From Ignavibacteria bacterium UBA7675 (GTDB lineage Bacteria > Bacteroidota > Ignavibacteria > Kapaibacteriales > UB7675), in the NCBI GenBank assembly GCA_002483085.1, contig DLHF01000002.1:62001-126000 (forward strand): 64,000 nucleotides of DNA, in the 5' to 3' direction. Positions 41,794 through 50,836 of the stretch are shown here, piece after piece. Under the pieces are notes generated by a model, which saw only the letters and a list, made by a program, of their open reading frames with translations, did not search any database and was not told the origin of the DNA. The position numbers and the translations under genes were made by a program. Within the stretch, counting starts at the first letter, position 1, and every line of letters begins with the position of its first letter.

Positions 41794-42702
41794 CTATTTG
41801 CTATCGAAAAACAGCGGAGGGCTGTTGCGTCCTGAACCCATGATAATCACCTTGGAGTTCGGCGACGACGCGAGCTCGCGCTGCATCTTGATAGATTCAT
41901 ATTGGAGAATTTTATCGGACAAGCCCTCGTTGAGTATCTTCTGTGCGTCGGCTACGCCCTGCGCTTCTATGCGCTTGAGGTCGGCCTCTTGCTTGCCTTT
42001 GGCGAGCACAAACTCCATGCGTTGGGCTTCTTGTTCTGCTGTAATCTTGCGCTCGATGCTTTCCTTTACCGAGGTCGGCAGCGTGATATTACGCACCAAG
42101 ACATTTTCCAGAAGGAGTCCGCGCTTGTGGAAATCCTGTTCTATGGCCTGGCTAATCCGCGTCTGAAATTCTTCCCTTTTCTTTGAATACAGATCGACAG
42201 CCGCAAAGTACACTGCGTTCTCGCGTATGCGTGTGCGTGTAATCGGGCGCACAAAGGTGTTCAGAAAGTCGGTTCCCGTCTCTTGCAGCATACGAGGAGC
42301 ATCGCCGGGAATAATCCGATAGAGCACAGTAAGGTCGATCATTACTTCTAGGCCATCGCTGCTCAGCACGCGGATGGCATCGTCGCCGTTTTTTTGTCCT
42401 TCGTCGACAACTGCCGACATCGTGTAGTTCTGGGTTCTGGTCGAGAACGTTTCGACATCGATGAGCGGATTGACAAACGACAGACCTTCGTGCAGAATAC
42501 CGGACTGCACACTGCCGAATAGCACCTGCACTCCTACTTCTCCGGGATCAATCTGCCGAACTGTCGATGTTGCAATCCCAATACCACCCAAGGCAACACC
42601 GCCGATGGCCAGTAGCTTGCGCAGACCGGGAGCAGTGCCGGTAACACGTCCGAGAACAAATGCTGCCAGTACTAACAACAGACCGAGAATCAAAAGTACC
42701 AT
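41794..42702 (-). CDS. Prohibitin-type SPFH protein
   Basis: 302 aa. N-terminal helix (VLLILGLLLVLAAFVLG) and a second hydrophobic stretch (LLAIGGVALGGIGIATS). Prohibitin-like core: RQIDPGEVGVQVLFGSVQSG, LHEGLSFVNPLIDVETFSTR, then IDLTVLYRIIPGDAP, and the helical AITAEQEAQRMEFVLAKGKQ-like region (ERKITAEQEAQRMEFVLAKG) with QGVADAQKILNEGLSDKILQ. In bacteria such proteins can hold FtsH-type proteases or organise membrane domains. Distinct from the SPFH partner of the K+ channel. Single gene with its own terminator. Confidence 0.9.
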   Translation of the reverse strand: MVLLILGLLLVLAAFVLGRVTGTAPGLRKLLAIGGVALGGIGIATSTVRQIDPGEVGVQVLFGSVQSGILHEGLSFVNPLIDVETFSTRTQNYTMSAVVDEGQKNGDDAIRVLSSDGLEVMIDLTVLYRIIPGDAPRMLQETGTDFLNTFVRPITRTRIRENAVYFAAVDLYSKKREEFQTRISQAIEQDFHKRGLLLENVLVRNITLPTSVKESIERKITAEQEAQRMEFVLAKGKQEADLKRIEAQGVADAQKILNEGLSDKILQYESIKMQRELASSPNSKVIIMGSGRNSPPLFFDSK

Positions 42703-42777
42703 AGAGACCCCTTTTTATTACACTACAATTTGGCACTTCTACGGAACACCTACGCAAATGTTCGGGCTGCCCCCTAT

Positions 42778-43689
42778 TTATCGCGGTGATACTACCGTTG
42801 TTTCCGGCTTCCGTATCGTTGTTTCCCGATGCTGCATGCGTGCAGCGCGTTTGGAACTTGTGCGAAGTTTAGGGGCAAAGAGAGCGAGAATATACACCCG
42901 TATCATATAGCCCCAGAAGCTGCGCTCGTTCAGAGCCGGATCGATCATCGGCTGGATTTGTTTAAATGCTTCGGGCGTTTTGCTCCAGTGTAAACCAGCT
43001 TTCTCGTGGTGGATCGTGTGGAAACCGTTGTTGAACAGCATAGTGTTCAGCATCGGGCCTACAAAATTGCGCGAGTGGTCGTATTGCGATTCTTCGTCGG
43101 CATGGACATGCTGTACGTAGTTGAAAATCAGAATGCTGAACAGCGCCACTTGATGTGGGATAACGACGAACAGCAGCGCCTTTTGCCAGTCCAGCAGCAG
43201 TACGGCAATGTAGTACAGAGCCAGCACGACATATTGCGAGGCAGCGAGGTAAAAATTCGTGCGGTTTGTATTCCACAAACGCTTCATATAGTCGCGGATG
43301 GGCTTTTGCTGATGATAGCTGCTTATCGAAGGATAGGTAAGCAGCGTTACCAGATTGTTGCTTTCGCTCATGCGGTAGGTGATCGTATAGTCACCTTCCT
43401 TGTTGTTCAGTTTATGATGGTTCAGGTTGTGCGTAGGAATCCAGCCAAAAGCCGGAAAACCGTAGAAGAGCGTCAGCCAGTAGTCGGTAAAAATATTCAG
43501 CAGCCTGTTTCTCCATACCGGCAGGTGATTGTGGTTGTGTGCAATCACTGCAACAGCAACGGAGAAAAACAGATAAGCAGGGTATAACCACAGCGTAAAG
43601 CCTGTGACATTCCATTGTATAAGCAGGAGAGCTGTAGTCGTGACCATGTACAAAACAGTGCGGATATCCGCCTTTTCGCGCAGTATCAT
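42778..43689 (-). CDS. Fatty-acid desaturase family protein
   Basis: 303 aa from ATG 43689; the frame reaches 43794 but the added part is not family-like. Three histidine boxes for the di-iron centre: HNHNH near residue 52, HNLNHH near residue 88, and HTIHHE near residue 228. Four to six membrane helices between them. Introduces a double bond or hydroxyl into membrane lipid or carotenoid chains; the substrate is not determined. Basic C-terminal tail. Single gene. Confidence 0.87.
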   Translation of the reverse strand: MILREKADIRTVLYMVTTTALLLIQWNVTGFTLWLYPAYLFFSVAVAVIAHNHNHLPVWRNRLLNIFTDYWLTLFYGFPAFGWIPTHNLNHHKLNNKEGDYTITYRMSESNNLVTLLTYPSISSYHQQKPIRDYMKRLWNTNRTNFYLAASQYVVLALYYIAVLLLDWQKALLFVVIPHQVALFSILIFNYVQHVHADEESQYDHSRNFVGPMLNTMLFNNGFHTIHHEKAGLHWSKTPEAFKQIQPMIDPALNERSFWGYMIRVYILALFAPKLRTSSKRAARMQHRETTIRKPETTVVSPR

Positions 43690-43883
43690 AGTAAAATTGA
43701 AAAAGTAGAAAATCGGTTGAGGGACGGGGCAGTTGGAATATACAAATATTGATGAACAATCCCACCATTTGCCGCGCTCCATCAGGCCAAACACCGGCCA
43801 GATAGCAAAAGTTCACTGATCCGATGAGAGCGGTTCCAATAGCACAATGAGGTAAGAGCAGGCCGGATTGCGACAATTGCCCT

Positions 43884-44609
43884 CTACCGCATTTTGTATG
43901 TGATAGGGATTACTACCCATGTAGGAACTGGGACGCCGTTCATGATCGCAGGCTCTGCAGTAACGCCCGACTGGAAGATGGCATTCAGAGCAGAGAACGC
44001 AAAGCCGGGGTCTGTTCCTTCAGGTCCGACATAAGCACGTACTATTTGGCCATCTATCGAAACCAACACTTGTAATGTCACCCTGCCCACTCGCCCGTAT
44101 AGTCTGGCATCGCCGGGATAGATAATATACGGCTGAATTTGCTCTATAGCGATGACGGCGTTTTTCTCTACCTGTAGTTGCTCTTGAGCCATGCCCCGAG
44201 TCGGATTTTCGAATAATATGGGGGGATATGCCGATGCTGTACATCCTACAGGGCAACCGTCCTGCCACTGGCCTTCGATGATGTACGAGCCGTTGTGGAC
44301 AAATGCCTTTCCTTTGCCCTGGAGTTTGCCGTCGACAAACATGCCTTCGTATTCCATTGCCGGTTTGTTCTCCGCAGTATAGAAGACAGCCTTCCCGTAC
44401 CCGTTTGCGCGGTGGTTGCTGCATTCGCCGGTAAACCGAACAGATGTATAGACCGGAGGAAGAGGGCTCTCTACTGTGCATCCCGATACATCGTCGGTCA
44501 GGGAAAGCATGATCTCGCGCTCGGCCCATGTTCTACAGCTTGTACAGAGCGCGATAAGGCTAAAAAGTGCGATAATCAGGTGCAGATTGCGCGAGTAAAA
44601 GTTCTGCAT
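43884..44609 (-). CDS. Lipoprotein with MORN repeats and a TonB-like C-terminal domain
   Basis: 241 aa from ATG 44609. Signal and lipobox LCTSC near residue 24. Residues 85-125 carry two MORN-type repeats (YEGMFVDGKLQGKGKAFVHN then YIIEGQWQDGCPVG). The C-terminal 90 residues are a TonB/energy-transducer fold (LYGRVGRVTLQVLVSIDGQI, FSALNAIFQSGVTAEPAI, VVIPITYKMR). There is no proline-rich spacer and the protein is lipid-anchored, so it is probably not a working TonB. The open frame to 44732 lies in a repeat and is ignored. Confidence 0.72.
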   Translation of the reverse strand: MQNFYSRNLHLIIALFSLIALCTSCRTWAEREIMLSLTDDVSGCTVESPLPPVYTSVRFTGECSNHRANGYGKAVFYTAENKPAMEYEGMFVDGKLQGKGKAFVHNGSYIIEGQWQDGCPVGCTASAYPPILFENPTRGMAQEQLQVEKNAVIAIEQIQPYIIYPGDARLYGRVGRVTLQVLVSIDGQIVRAYVGPEGTDPGFAFSALNAIFQSGVTAEPAIMNGVPVPTWVVIPITYKMR

Positions 44610-44689
44610 AGATGGATAGTCACCGTTGGATAATAAGCTAAAAGAGTTTTGGGAGAATGTCTGATAGAGACCTTGCTGGGCGTTGTATT

Positions 44690-44915
44690 CGGCATGGCGC
44701 TTCTGCGGTTGCTCATGCTTCTGTCTCTGCACCGCGTTGCATGTCCGCTACGTGGTTTGCCGACTTCCACCGCGTTGTATCGTTCTGCATCTGGCGCAAA
44801 GCCTTTGGCCAGAGCAGTAGCGGGGATGTGCGACCGGCGACAGCGACGCGGCGTAGGGGCGTCGCTTGAGGCGCCTCTACGCCGCCCCATCCAACGACGC
44901 CCGTGCCACAAGCAC
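44690..44915 (-). repeat. Dispersed intergenic repeat, copy 5 (near full length) with nested palindrome
   Basis: Read on the minus strand it has the same order of blocks as copy 1: TGTGGCACGGGCGTCG, then the 16-mer GCTGTCGCCGGTCGCA (44844-44829), then GGAAGTCGGCAAACCACGTA and GCAACGCGGTGCAGAG, then AGAAGCGCCATGCC. Relative to copy 1 it has an extra palindrome near 44851-44888 (GGCGTAGGGGCG with CGCCTCTACGCC), similar to the palindrome at the hom stop. Fills most of the gap between the MORN/TonB lipoprotein and rpoN. Confidence 0.7.
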
Positions 44916-44919
44916 CGTA

Positions 44920-46695
44920 TTACAGCTCTTTTCTCAGCCTTGCTACAGGTATGCGGAGTTGTTCGCGGTACTTTGCTACCGTGCGGCGCGCCACATTATA
45001 GCCGAGTTTTTTCATTTCACTGGCGAGCTTGTCGTCGGAATGCGGCTTCTTTTTGGGCTCGCTTTCGATGAGCTCTTTCAGCTTATTCTTTATCACTTTT
45101 GTAGAGATTTCTTCTCCATCATCGGACTCCAACGACTCGCTAAAGAAGTAGCGCAGCTCGAAAACGCCGTATTCGGTTTGTGCGTATTTGCCATTGACTA
45201 CGCGGCACACCGTCGAAATATCCAGACCTGTGTCGTCGGCAATATCGCGGTAGATAAGCGGTTTCAGGTAGTTCTCGCCGTGGCGGAAGAAATCGCGTTG
45301 GCGGTGAACAATAGCCGTTATCACCTTGCGCATGGTATCGCGGCGCTGGTTCATCGCTTGGATAAGAAACTTTGCGTCGTCGTGCTTTTTTCGCAGCCAT
45401 TCCCGCGTGTCCTTGTTGAACTTATTGCGCCGGGCTTCACGACGTACTTTTTCGTATTCGCGGTTAATGCTAAGCGCTGGCAGGCGGCTGTCGTTGAGCA
45501 GCACGAGGAAGTCGTCTTTTTCTTCGTCGTATTCGATGAAAAAATCCGGGATCACTGTTTGTGTACCCATGCTGGGGTCGCCGCCGCCGGGCTTGGGATT
45601 GAGGCTGCGAATTACTTCCAATGCTTCGCGCAGGTATCCTTCCGATACACGTAGCGTGCGCATCATCACATCGTAGTGTTTCATGCGGAAAGCATCATAG
45701 CATTTAGAAAGCACTTCGCGGGCGAGCTTATGGGCGGCATTCAGGCGCGGCAGCGCATTGAGTTGTGCCAGCAGGCACTCCTGTAGGTTGCGTGCGCCAA
45801 TACCTGCGGGCTCTAAGAGCTGGATAATGCGGAGCAGGCGTTCGGCTTGCGGAAGCGTGACTGGCTGGAGGAGTTGTACATTATGCGAGCGCGCAAATTC
45901 CCGGAGTTCGTCGTCGAGGTCGCTGATGCCGTTGGAGCCATTGGCATGAGGCAGTTCCGTATCGCTATCGGGCGCGGCCATAAGCGACAGGTCGCCTATA
46001 CCATAGGCTGTAGCTGCGGCATCTGTCGTCGAGTAGGCTGGCTGCGGGGTTTCTATGTCCAAAGCGGGAACAACAGGCGCAGGTTGGTTGGCAATCTGGC
46101 GCAACATATTGAGATTTCGCTCGCGTATGTTGTCGTTGGCTGCTTCGGCAATATCGCCGAGCGGACGACCCAGATAGCCATTGGGCTCGACATTCCACAA
46201 AATCTCTTCGCCCAGCAGCCTTTCTTCTTCCGAAAGGTTGAGCAGTGCGAGCTGGTCGAGTAGTTCTTCTACGAACGAGACAACAGAGCGCATTGGGAAC
46301 GGGTCGTCGTTGTCGCCGTCGGCAGAGCGAGGCGAGCGATACTCGTCATCGTCGATGTAGTCTTGCCAGGTATTATCGTCGGGGTTTGTCGCATCCGTCG
46401 GGTCGAAGTTGTCCATCGACGGTGCTTCGTAGGGGGCGTCGTCGGTATCGTAGGAGCTGTGCTCCTCCGGTTCGAGCGAAACCTGTACATGCTCTTGCTG
46501 CGGTTGCAATATTTCTGCGTCGCGCTCTTCCGCATCCTGTTCCTGCGACTCTTCCAGCATGGGGTTTGCTTCTATTTCCTGCTGGAGATATTGCTCTAAC
46601 TGCATATTGGTAAGCTGGAGCAGTTTTAGGTACTGCACCTGCTGGGGTGTCAGGGTCTGCGTAAGCGATGTATGAAGGCTGAGTGAAAGCTGCAT
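44920..46695 (-). CDS. rpoN: RNA polymerase sigma-54 factor
   Basis: 591 aa, longer than the usual 480 because of a large acidic region II (residues 60-130 and 190-250). Region I is the Gln/Leu-rich LTPQQVQYLKLLQLTNMQLE with EIEANPMLEE. The core-binding region includes LNPKPGGG. The C-terminus has the helix-turn-helix (DIADDTGLDISTVCRVVNGK) and the RpoN box ARRTVAKYREQLRIP. Directs transcription from -24/-12 promoters with enhancer-binding activators; none of those is encoded here. The DUF3109 gene lies 69 bp upstream on the same strand. Confidence 0.94.
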   Translation of the reverse strand: MQLSLSLHTSLTQTLTPQQVQYLKLLQLTNMQLEQYLQQEIEANPMLEESQEQDAEERDAEILQPQQEHVQVSLEPEEHSSYDTDDAPYEAPSMDNFDPTDATNPDDNTWQDYIDDDEYRSPRSADGDNDDPFPMRSVVSFVEELLDQLALLNLSEEERLLGEEILWNVEPNGYLGRPLGDIAEAANDNIRERNLNMLRQIANQPAPVVPALDIETPQPAYSTTDAAATAYGIGDLSLMAAPDSDTELPHANGSNGISDLDDELREFARSHNVQLLQPVTLPQAERLLRIIQLLEPAGIGARNLQECLLAQLNALPRLNAAHKLAREVLSKCYDAFRMKHYDVMMRTLRVSEGYLREALEVIRSLNPKPGGGDPSMGTQTVIPDFFIEYDEEKDDFLVLLNDSRLPALSINREYEKVRREARRNKFNKDTREWLRKKHDDAKFLIQAMNQRRDTMRKVITAIVHRQRDFFRHGENYLKPLIYRDIADDTGLDISTVCRVVNGKYAQTEYGVFELRYFFSESLESDDGEEISTKVIKNKLKELIESEPKKKPHSDDKLASEMKKLGYNVARRTVAKYREQLRIPVARLRKEL

Positions 46696-46764
46696 AGCGT
46701 CCTGGGTAACAAAAGCCGATAGAGTCCTCTGGTTTGTTGATCTGTACTGCCGGTTGTCCGGCTG

Positions 46765-47349
46765 TCAGTTGTCTGCTGTTTGGCTCACCTTTTGCCTGCT
46801 TTTGGCAAATTCTTGGAGCCTCTCGTACCATTCCCGTCCAAAGGCGCGCACGAGCGATTCTTCGAGCATTGCGTATGCCGGTACACCTTGTTCTTTGCCA
46901 TTGGCAAGCGCTGGGCGGCACTCTGGAATTTCTTCGTAGTACACATACGGGCCGCCGAAGTCCGTTACGCGCGCCGGGAACAAATGGCACGAAATGGGCT
47001 TGCGGAACGATGTCTCGCCGTTGAAATACGCCCGCTCAATGGCGCACTTTGCAGCGCCGTTTTCATAGAACACAAACACGCAGTCGGCGTCGTCGATGCA
47101 GCGGGTCGTGTAGTCGCCCTTTTCGCCTACGACTACTCCTTGCTCTGCAATTACCCGCAGGGATTCCATCGTCAGATACTTAGATGATGGCTCTACGGCA
47201 TCCCGAATCTCCTGCGCTTCGTCGTTGCTGAGCGGTGCACCTGCCCCGCCCTTCATCGTGCAGCAGGCTCCGTGGCACTTGTTGAGGTCGCAGAGAAACT
47301 GCGTTTCAAGCAAATGCTCGTCGACAAGGATGGAATCTATAACAAACAT
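46765..47349 (-). CDS. DUF3109 family protein (cysteine-rich)
   Basis: 194 aa from ATG 47349; the frame opens at 47427 but the family begins MFVIDSILVDEHLLETQFLC. Eight or so conserved cysteines (CDLNKCHGACC, TTRCIDDADC, KCAIERAYF, ISCHLFPAR, IPECRPAL) in the YkgJ-like arrangement that suggests a zinc or Fe-S site. Function unknown. Common in Bacteroidota. Upstream of rpoN and probably cotranscribed. Confidence 0.87.
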   Translation of the reverse strand: MFVIDSILVDEHLLETQFLCDLNKCHGACCTMKGGAGAPLSNDEAQEIRDAVEPSSKYLTMESLRVIAEQGVVVGEKGDYTTRCIDDADCVFVFYENGAAKCAIERAYFNGETSFRKPISCHLFPARVTDFGGPYVYYEEIPECRPALANGKEQGVPAYAMLEESLVRAFGREWYERLQEFAKSRQKVSQTADN

Positions 47350-47623
47350 GGCTGCTTTGCAATGCAATGAAACAGGATGGGCAAAGCTCGCTACGGAGCT
47401 CGCCCGATATGCCGAATAACTTGGCATAATATTTAGGAGAATCTAACGATTTTTTTTCGACGGTGAAAGTGCCCACTGATGGAATGCACAGAAAGGGAAC
47501 AAAATCTTTTGGTAATGGCTGGGCAAAATAGCGCACTAACGCCAAATTTCGCAGAATGAAACTCCATACTCTCCAAGAAGCACTCACCGGAAAAGCATTA
47601 AACAACAAAACCTTCCCTTCGCG

Positions 47624-48205
47624 ATGAAACGCATCCGTTTGTTCGTGCTCTGCTGTGCTGCCGTTGTTGCCAGTGCTGTTTATGTGCTTCCCGGTTCATT
47701 CTTTGAAAAAAAGCCGGGAATGCCGGTCGATAGCCTGAACGGTGTTGTTGTGTACTACAATGGTGCCGTTGGCAATGTATGGGGGCGCAATACCTCCGCC
47801 GATGGCTATAATATCGGGCTGAAATACCAGTGTGTGGAGTTTGCAAAACGCTACTACTACGAGCATCTGCACCATAAAATGCCATACGACCGGGGGCATG
47901 CCAAAGATTTCTTCCGCACAGGCATAGCTGATGGCTCTATGAATTCCGAGCGCAATCTGCGGCAGTACACCAATGGCAGCAAAAGCAAACCCCGTCCGGA
48001 TGATATGCTCGTGCTCGATGGTACGGTGTTCAACCGATACGGACACATAGCTATTATTTCTCGCGTATCAGACAGCGAAATAGAGATTATCCAGCAAAAT
48101 CCCGGGCCGTCAGCGCCGTCGAGGGTGTCCTATTCCCTGCTGTTCCGCAACAACAAGTGGAGAATCGACAACGACTGCGTACTGGGATGGCTGCGGAAGG
48201 AGTGA
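47624..48205 (+). CDS. Secreted CHAP-domain amidase/peptidase
   Basis: 193 aa. Signal peptide or anchor (RLFVLCCAAVVASAVYVLPG). CHAP domain with the catalytic Cys70 in LKYQCVEFAKRYY and His141 in YGHIAIISRV, preceded by KPRPDDMLVLDG. Such enzymes cleave peptidoglycan amide or peptide bonds, or glutathionylspermidine. Likely periplasmic cell-wall remodelling. Divergent from the DUF3109 gene across 275 bp in which I see no clear promoter. Confidence 0.87.
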   Translation: MKRIRLFVLCCAAVVASAVYVLPGSFFEKKPGMPVDSLNGVVVYYNGAVGNVWGRNTSADGYNIGLKYQCVEFAKRYYYEHLHHKMPYDRGHAKDFFRTGIADGSMNSERNLRQYTNGSKSKPRPDDMLVLDGTVFNRYGHIAIISRVSDSEIEIIQQNPGPSAPSRVSYSLLFRNNKWRIDNDCVLGWLRKE

Positions 48206-48300
48206 GCGCTTCGGTCGTTGGCCATGCGTGCGGGTTATCGTAAGCTCGTCCTCGCACCGCGTTGCACAGCCGCTGCGTGTGTTCTACGCCAACAGCGGTT
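48205..48300 (-). repeat. Dispersed intergenic repeat, copy 6 (partial)
   Basis: Shares an exact 26-bp block (48234-48259) with copy 4 and, inverted, the GCAACGCGGTGC and GACCGAAGCGCT blocks with copies 1 and 5. It begins at the CHAP gene stop and fills the gap to the convergent gene. Confidence 0.7.
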
Positions 48301-48325
48301 CTATGTAAATAAATTGTATTGGGAG

Positions 48326-48976
48326 CTATCCCGATAAGGCCGATAGTTTTATCAGCTCTTCTAGCGACTCCTCTACTTCCTGCCGGGAGAAATTTCCAGT
48401 GCGAAGTTCGCTCTCGTTTAGCTGCATCATTGTGTCATACATCTGCATTATGGCTGCAAGAGCGGATGGTTCGGCGATTACTGCCTCATAACGAAACACC
48501 GTGTCGTCGGCTTTTGCGTACAGACCATGAGCGATGAGTGTAGAGAGAAACAAAGAAAACAGCGGTGGGTCGATAACTGTAGGCGATGTGTCGCGGCACA
48601 AGTCGCTGAGCAGCTTTTGTCTTCCCTCTCTATCAATACTTTCCTGTGCGGTTTCGCGCATGGCAAAGAGCAAAGCGTGGAGCGCACGACTGGCTTGCTT
48701 GTCGTCGCCCATTGCCAGCAGAATTGCCGATTTTTCTTTGAGTAGCGCGCATATCCGCACCCGCAGCGCTTCGTCGATGTCTGAGCTCGCAAGGTGTTCG
48801 TGTAGCGCTTCTGGCTCGTACTTTCTGCCCGATTGAGCAAAAATGTCGTTCAGATAGTCGTTGATCAAAGCAAGCGCATCGTCGTAGGCGCCCACTGCCT
48901 TCAGACCCGAAAGGCGGAATAGAATGGCCATGAACCGCTCGATCATGTCCATGATAAAGTCGCGTCGATGAATCAT
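48326..48976 (-). CDS. DUF6483-like helical protein
   Basis: 216 aa from ATG 48976 (MIHRRDFIMDMIERFMAILF). All-helical and charged, with a tetratricopeptide-like alternation (VGAYDDALALINDYLNDIF, YAKADDTVFRYEAV). The start resembles DUF6483 proteins of Bacteroidota/Firmicutes, which have no known function. No signal peptide. The frame opens at 49018. Convergent with the CHAP gene. Confidence 0.6.
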   Translation of the reverse strand: MIHRRDFIMDMIERFMAILFRLSGLKAVGAYDDALALINDYLNDIFAQSGRKYEPEALHEHLASSDIDEALRVRICALLKEKSAILLAMGDDKQASRALHALLFAMRETAQESIDREGRQKLLSDLCRDTSPTVIDPPLFSLFLSTLIAHGLYAKADDTVFRYEAVIAEPSALAAIMQMYDTMMQLNESELRTGNFSRQEVEESLEELIKLSALSG

Positions 48977-49175
48977 CGTGGAGTTGTAGGATAGATACAA
49001 GGTATTGCAACTTCGCACATTCTCGTGCGTTGCAGCGTCCGACGACGAAATCGGTTCTGTAGTTTATAGACATAGCTCGCGTGCTTTATCAGAACAATAC
49101 TATTGCGCGGGAAGCCATGCCCTCATAAATTGACCGCGTTTGTAGCTTGTTCTAATACTACTTTCTGGGTATGAT

Positions 49176-50099
49176 ATGCAGACAATTCTCGGGGCAAATG
49201 GTGTGATTGGTAGAGAGCTGGCGGCAGCTTTACCGCAGTACACCAACGATATACGCTTGGTGAGCCGAGCTCCTAAAAAGGTGAATACAGCCGACGAACT
49301 GCTGGCTGCCGACCTTACCAATGCAGAGCAAACGATGAAAGCTGTCGAGGGGTCTGATGTTGTGTACCTGACAGTTGGGCTGCCCTACAATATAGCGACC
49401 TGGCGGGAGCAGTGGCCTGTGGTGATGCACAATGTAATTACAGCTTGCAAGCACCACAATGCGCGGTTAGTATTTTTCGATAATGTGTATGCCTATGGCA
49501 GAGTGCAAGGGCAGATGACCGAAAGCACACCTATGCGTCCGGTAAGCAAAAAAGGTGAAGTGCGGTTACAAATCGCTGCGATGCTCATGGACGAGGTGGA
49601 GCGCGGTGGGCTTACAGCGCAAATTGTGCGCGCTGCCGATTTCTACGGGCCGGGTGCGGCGCTGAGCTTTGTAACGGTGATGGTGTTTGAAAATCTGCGC
49701 CGGGGCAAAACCGCCCAGTGGATGCTCAACGCCGACGCTGTGCATTCGCTTACCTATACGCCCGATGCGGGAAAAGCCACGGCTCTGCTCGGCAATACTG
49801 CAAGTGCGTTCAATCAGGTATGGCATCTTCCTACTGCGGCGCCGCCGCTTACAGGCCGGAAAATTGTAGAGCTTACGGCACAGGCGTTTGGAACACAGCC
49901 GAAGTGTATGGTGTTGCCGCGCTGGATGCTTCAGCTCGTGGGCGTTTTTACCGGAGTAGTGCGCGAAAGTATTGAAATGCTGTACCAGTACGACACCGAC
50001 TATATATTCGATAGTAGTAAATTTACAACGGCTTTTGGAGTCGCTCCTACAAGCTATGAAGAAGGCCTTCTCGCCACTGCGCGGTCGATGGCTGTGTAG
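49176..50099 (+). CDS. NAD-dependent epimerase/dehydratase family protein
   Basis: 307 aa atypical or extended SDR. N-terminal nucleotide site reads LGANGVIGRELA, followed by AADLTNAEQTMKAVEGSDVV and YLTVGLPYNI. The usual YxxxK pair is not obvious, although VFFDNVYAYGRVQG lies where the active-site Tyr is expected. Further along VRAADFYGPGA and LTYTPDAGKATALLG match sugar-nucleotide or isoflavone-reductase-like SDRs. The substrate is unknown. Upstream of the VOC gene on the same strand. Confidence 0.82.
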   Translation: MQTILGANGVIGRELAAALPQYTNDIRLVSRAPKKVNTADELLAADLTNAEQTMKAVEGSDVVYLTVGLPYNIATWREQWPVVMHNVITACKHHNARLVFFDNVYAYGRVQGQMTESTPMRPVSKKGEVRLQIAAMLMDEVERGGLTAQIVRAADFYGPGAALSFVTVMVFENLRRGKTAQWMLNADAVHSLTYTPDAGKATALLGNTASAFNQVWHLPTAAPPLTGRKIVELTAQAFGTQPKCMVLPRWMLQLVGVFTGVVRESIEMLYQYDTDYIFDSSKFTTAFGVAPTSYEEGLLATARSMAV

Positions 50100-50214
50100 A
50101 TATTGTGTCGTATTTGGCAACGCAATAGACGGCATGTTACGCAGCATGCTGCTGTAAATATCGCATACTTGTTCCTACACCAGAGGGAACAGCAATGCCA
50201 TACAGGAGAAAATC

Positions 50215-50640
50215 ATGAACCCGAGAATTAACATTATCACGCTTGGCGTGGCTGATCTTGAAAGATCAATTGATTTTTACGAGAAGGGGCTTGGCTGGAA
50301 AAGATCGCAGGCGAGCCAGGACGATATTGTGTTTTTTCCATTGAACGGAATTGTGCTGGCTTTGTATCCGCGCGATGCTCTGGCTAATGATGCCTGTGTC
50401 GAAGCCACAGGGCACGGCTTCTCGGGTATGACGCTTGCCTATAACACCGCCAGCGAGCATGAAGTAGACCAAGTGATTGCGGCAGTGGAACGGCTTGGCG
50501 CTACTATTGTAAAGCGACCGCAGAAAGTGTTTTGGGGTGGCTACAGTAGTTACTTTCGCGACCCAGACGGGCATCTTTTCGAGGTAGCGTACAATCCCTT
50601 CTGGGAGCTCGACAGCAATGGCAATGTTCTGCTCCCATAG
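50215..50640 (+). CDS. VOC-superfamily (glyoxalase-like) protein
   Basis: 141 aa. Two beta-alpha-beta-beta-beta modules: NIITLGVADLERSIDFYEKG with LGWKRS, and the second with GYSSYFRDPDGHLFEVAYNP, where the final Glu is the usual metal ligand. GGAG lies 8 nt before the ATG. Could be a dioxygenase, lyase or resistance-type binding protein; not resolvable. Confidence 0.87.
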   Translation: MNPRINIITLGVADLERSIDFYEKGLGWKRSQASQDDIVFFPLNGIVLALYPRDALANDACVEATGHGFSGMTLAYNTASEHEVDQVIAAVERLGATIVKRPQKVFWGGYSSYFRDPDGHLFEVAYNPFWELDSNGNVLLP

Positions 50641-50786
50641 GCGGGGCGGGCAATACCGGACGCAAGGGAAAGGCTACTGGGCGCTCTGCAAGAGGGAGGT
50701 GCTCTTTCGGAGCGGGAAGCATAGTGATTTATATCTTGCTTGGCTGCTGAAGAAGTAGTTCTTTTCGGTACAGTACGTAAAACAAC

Positions 50787-50814
50787 AACGCCCGCTTCGT
50801 GTGAAGCGGGCGTT
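50787..50814. terminator. Bidirectional terminator between VOC and OmpA/TSP3 genes
   Basis: AACGCCCGCTTC, loop GTGT, GAAGCGGGCGTT: a perfect 12-bp stem. The plus strand continues ATATTTTT, the minus strand GTTGTTTT. It lies 22 bp from the OmpA stop. Confidence 0.85.
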
Positions 50815-50836
50815 ATATTTTTGCAGAATACCGAGA

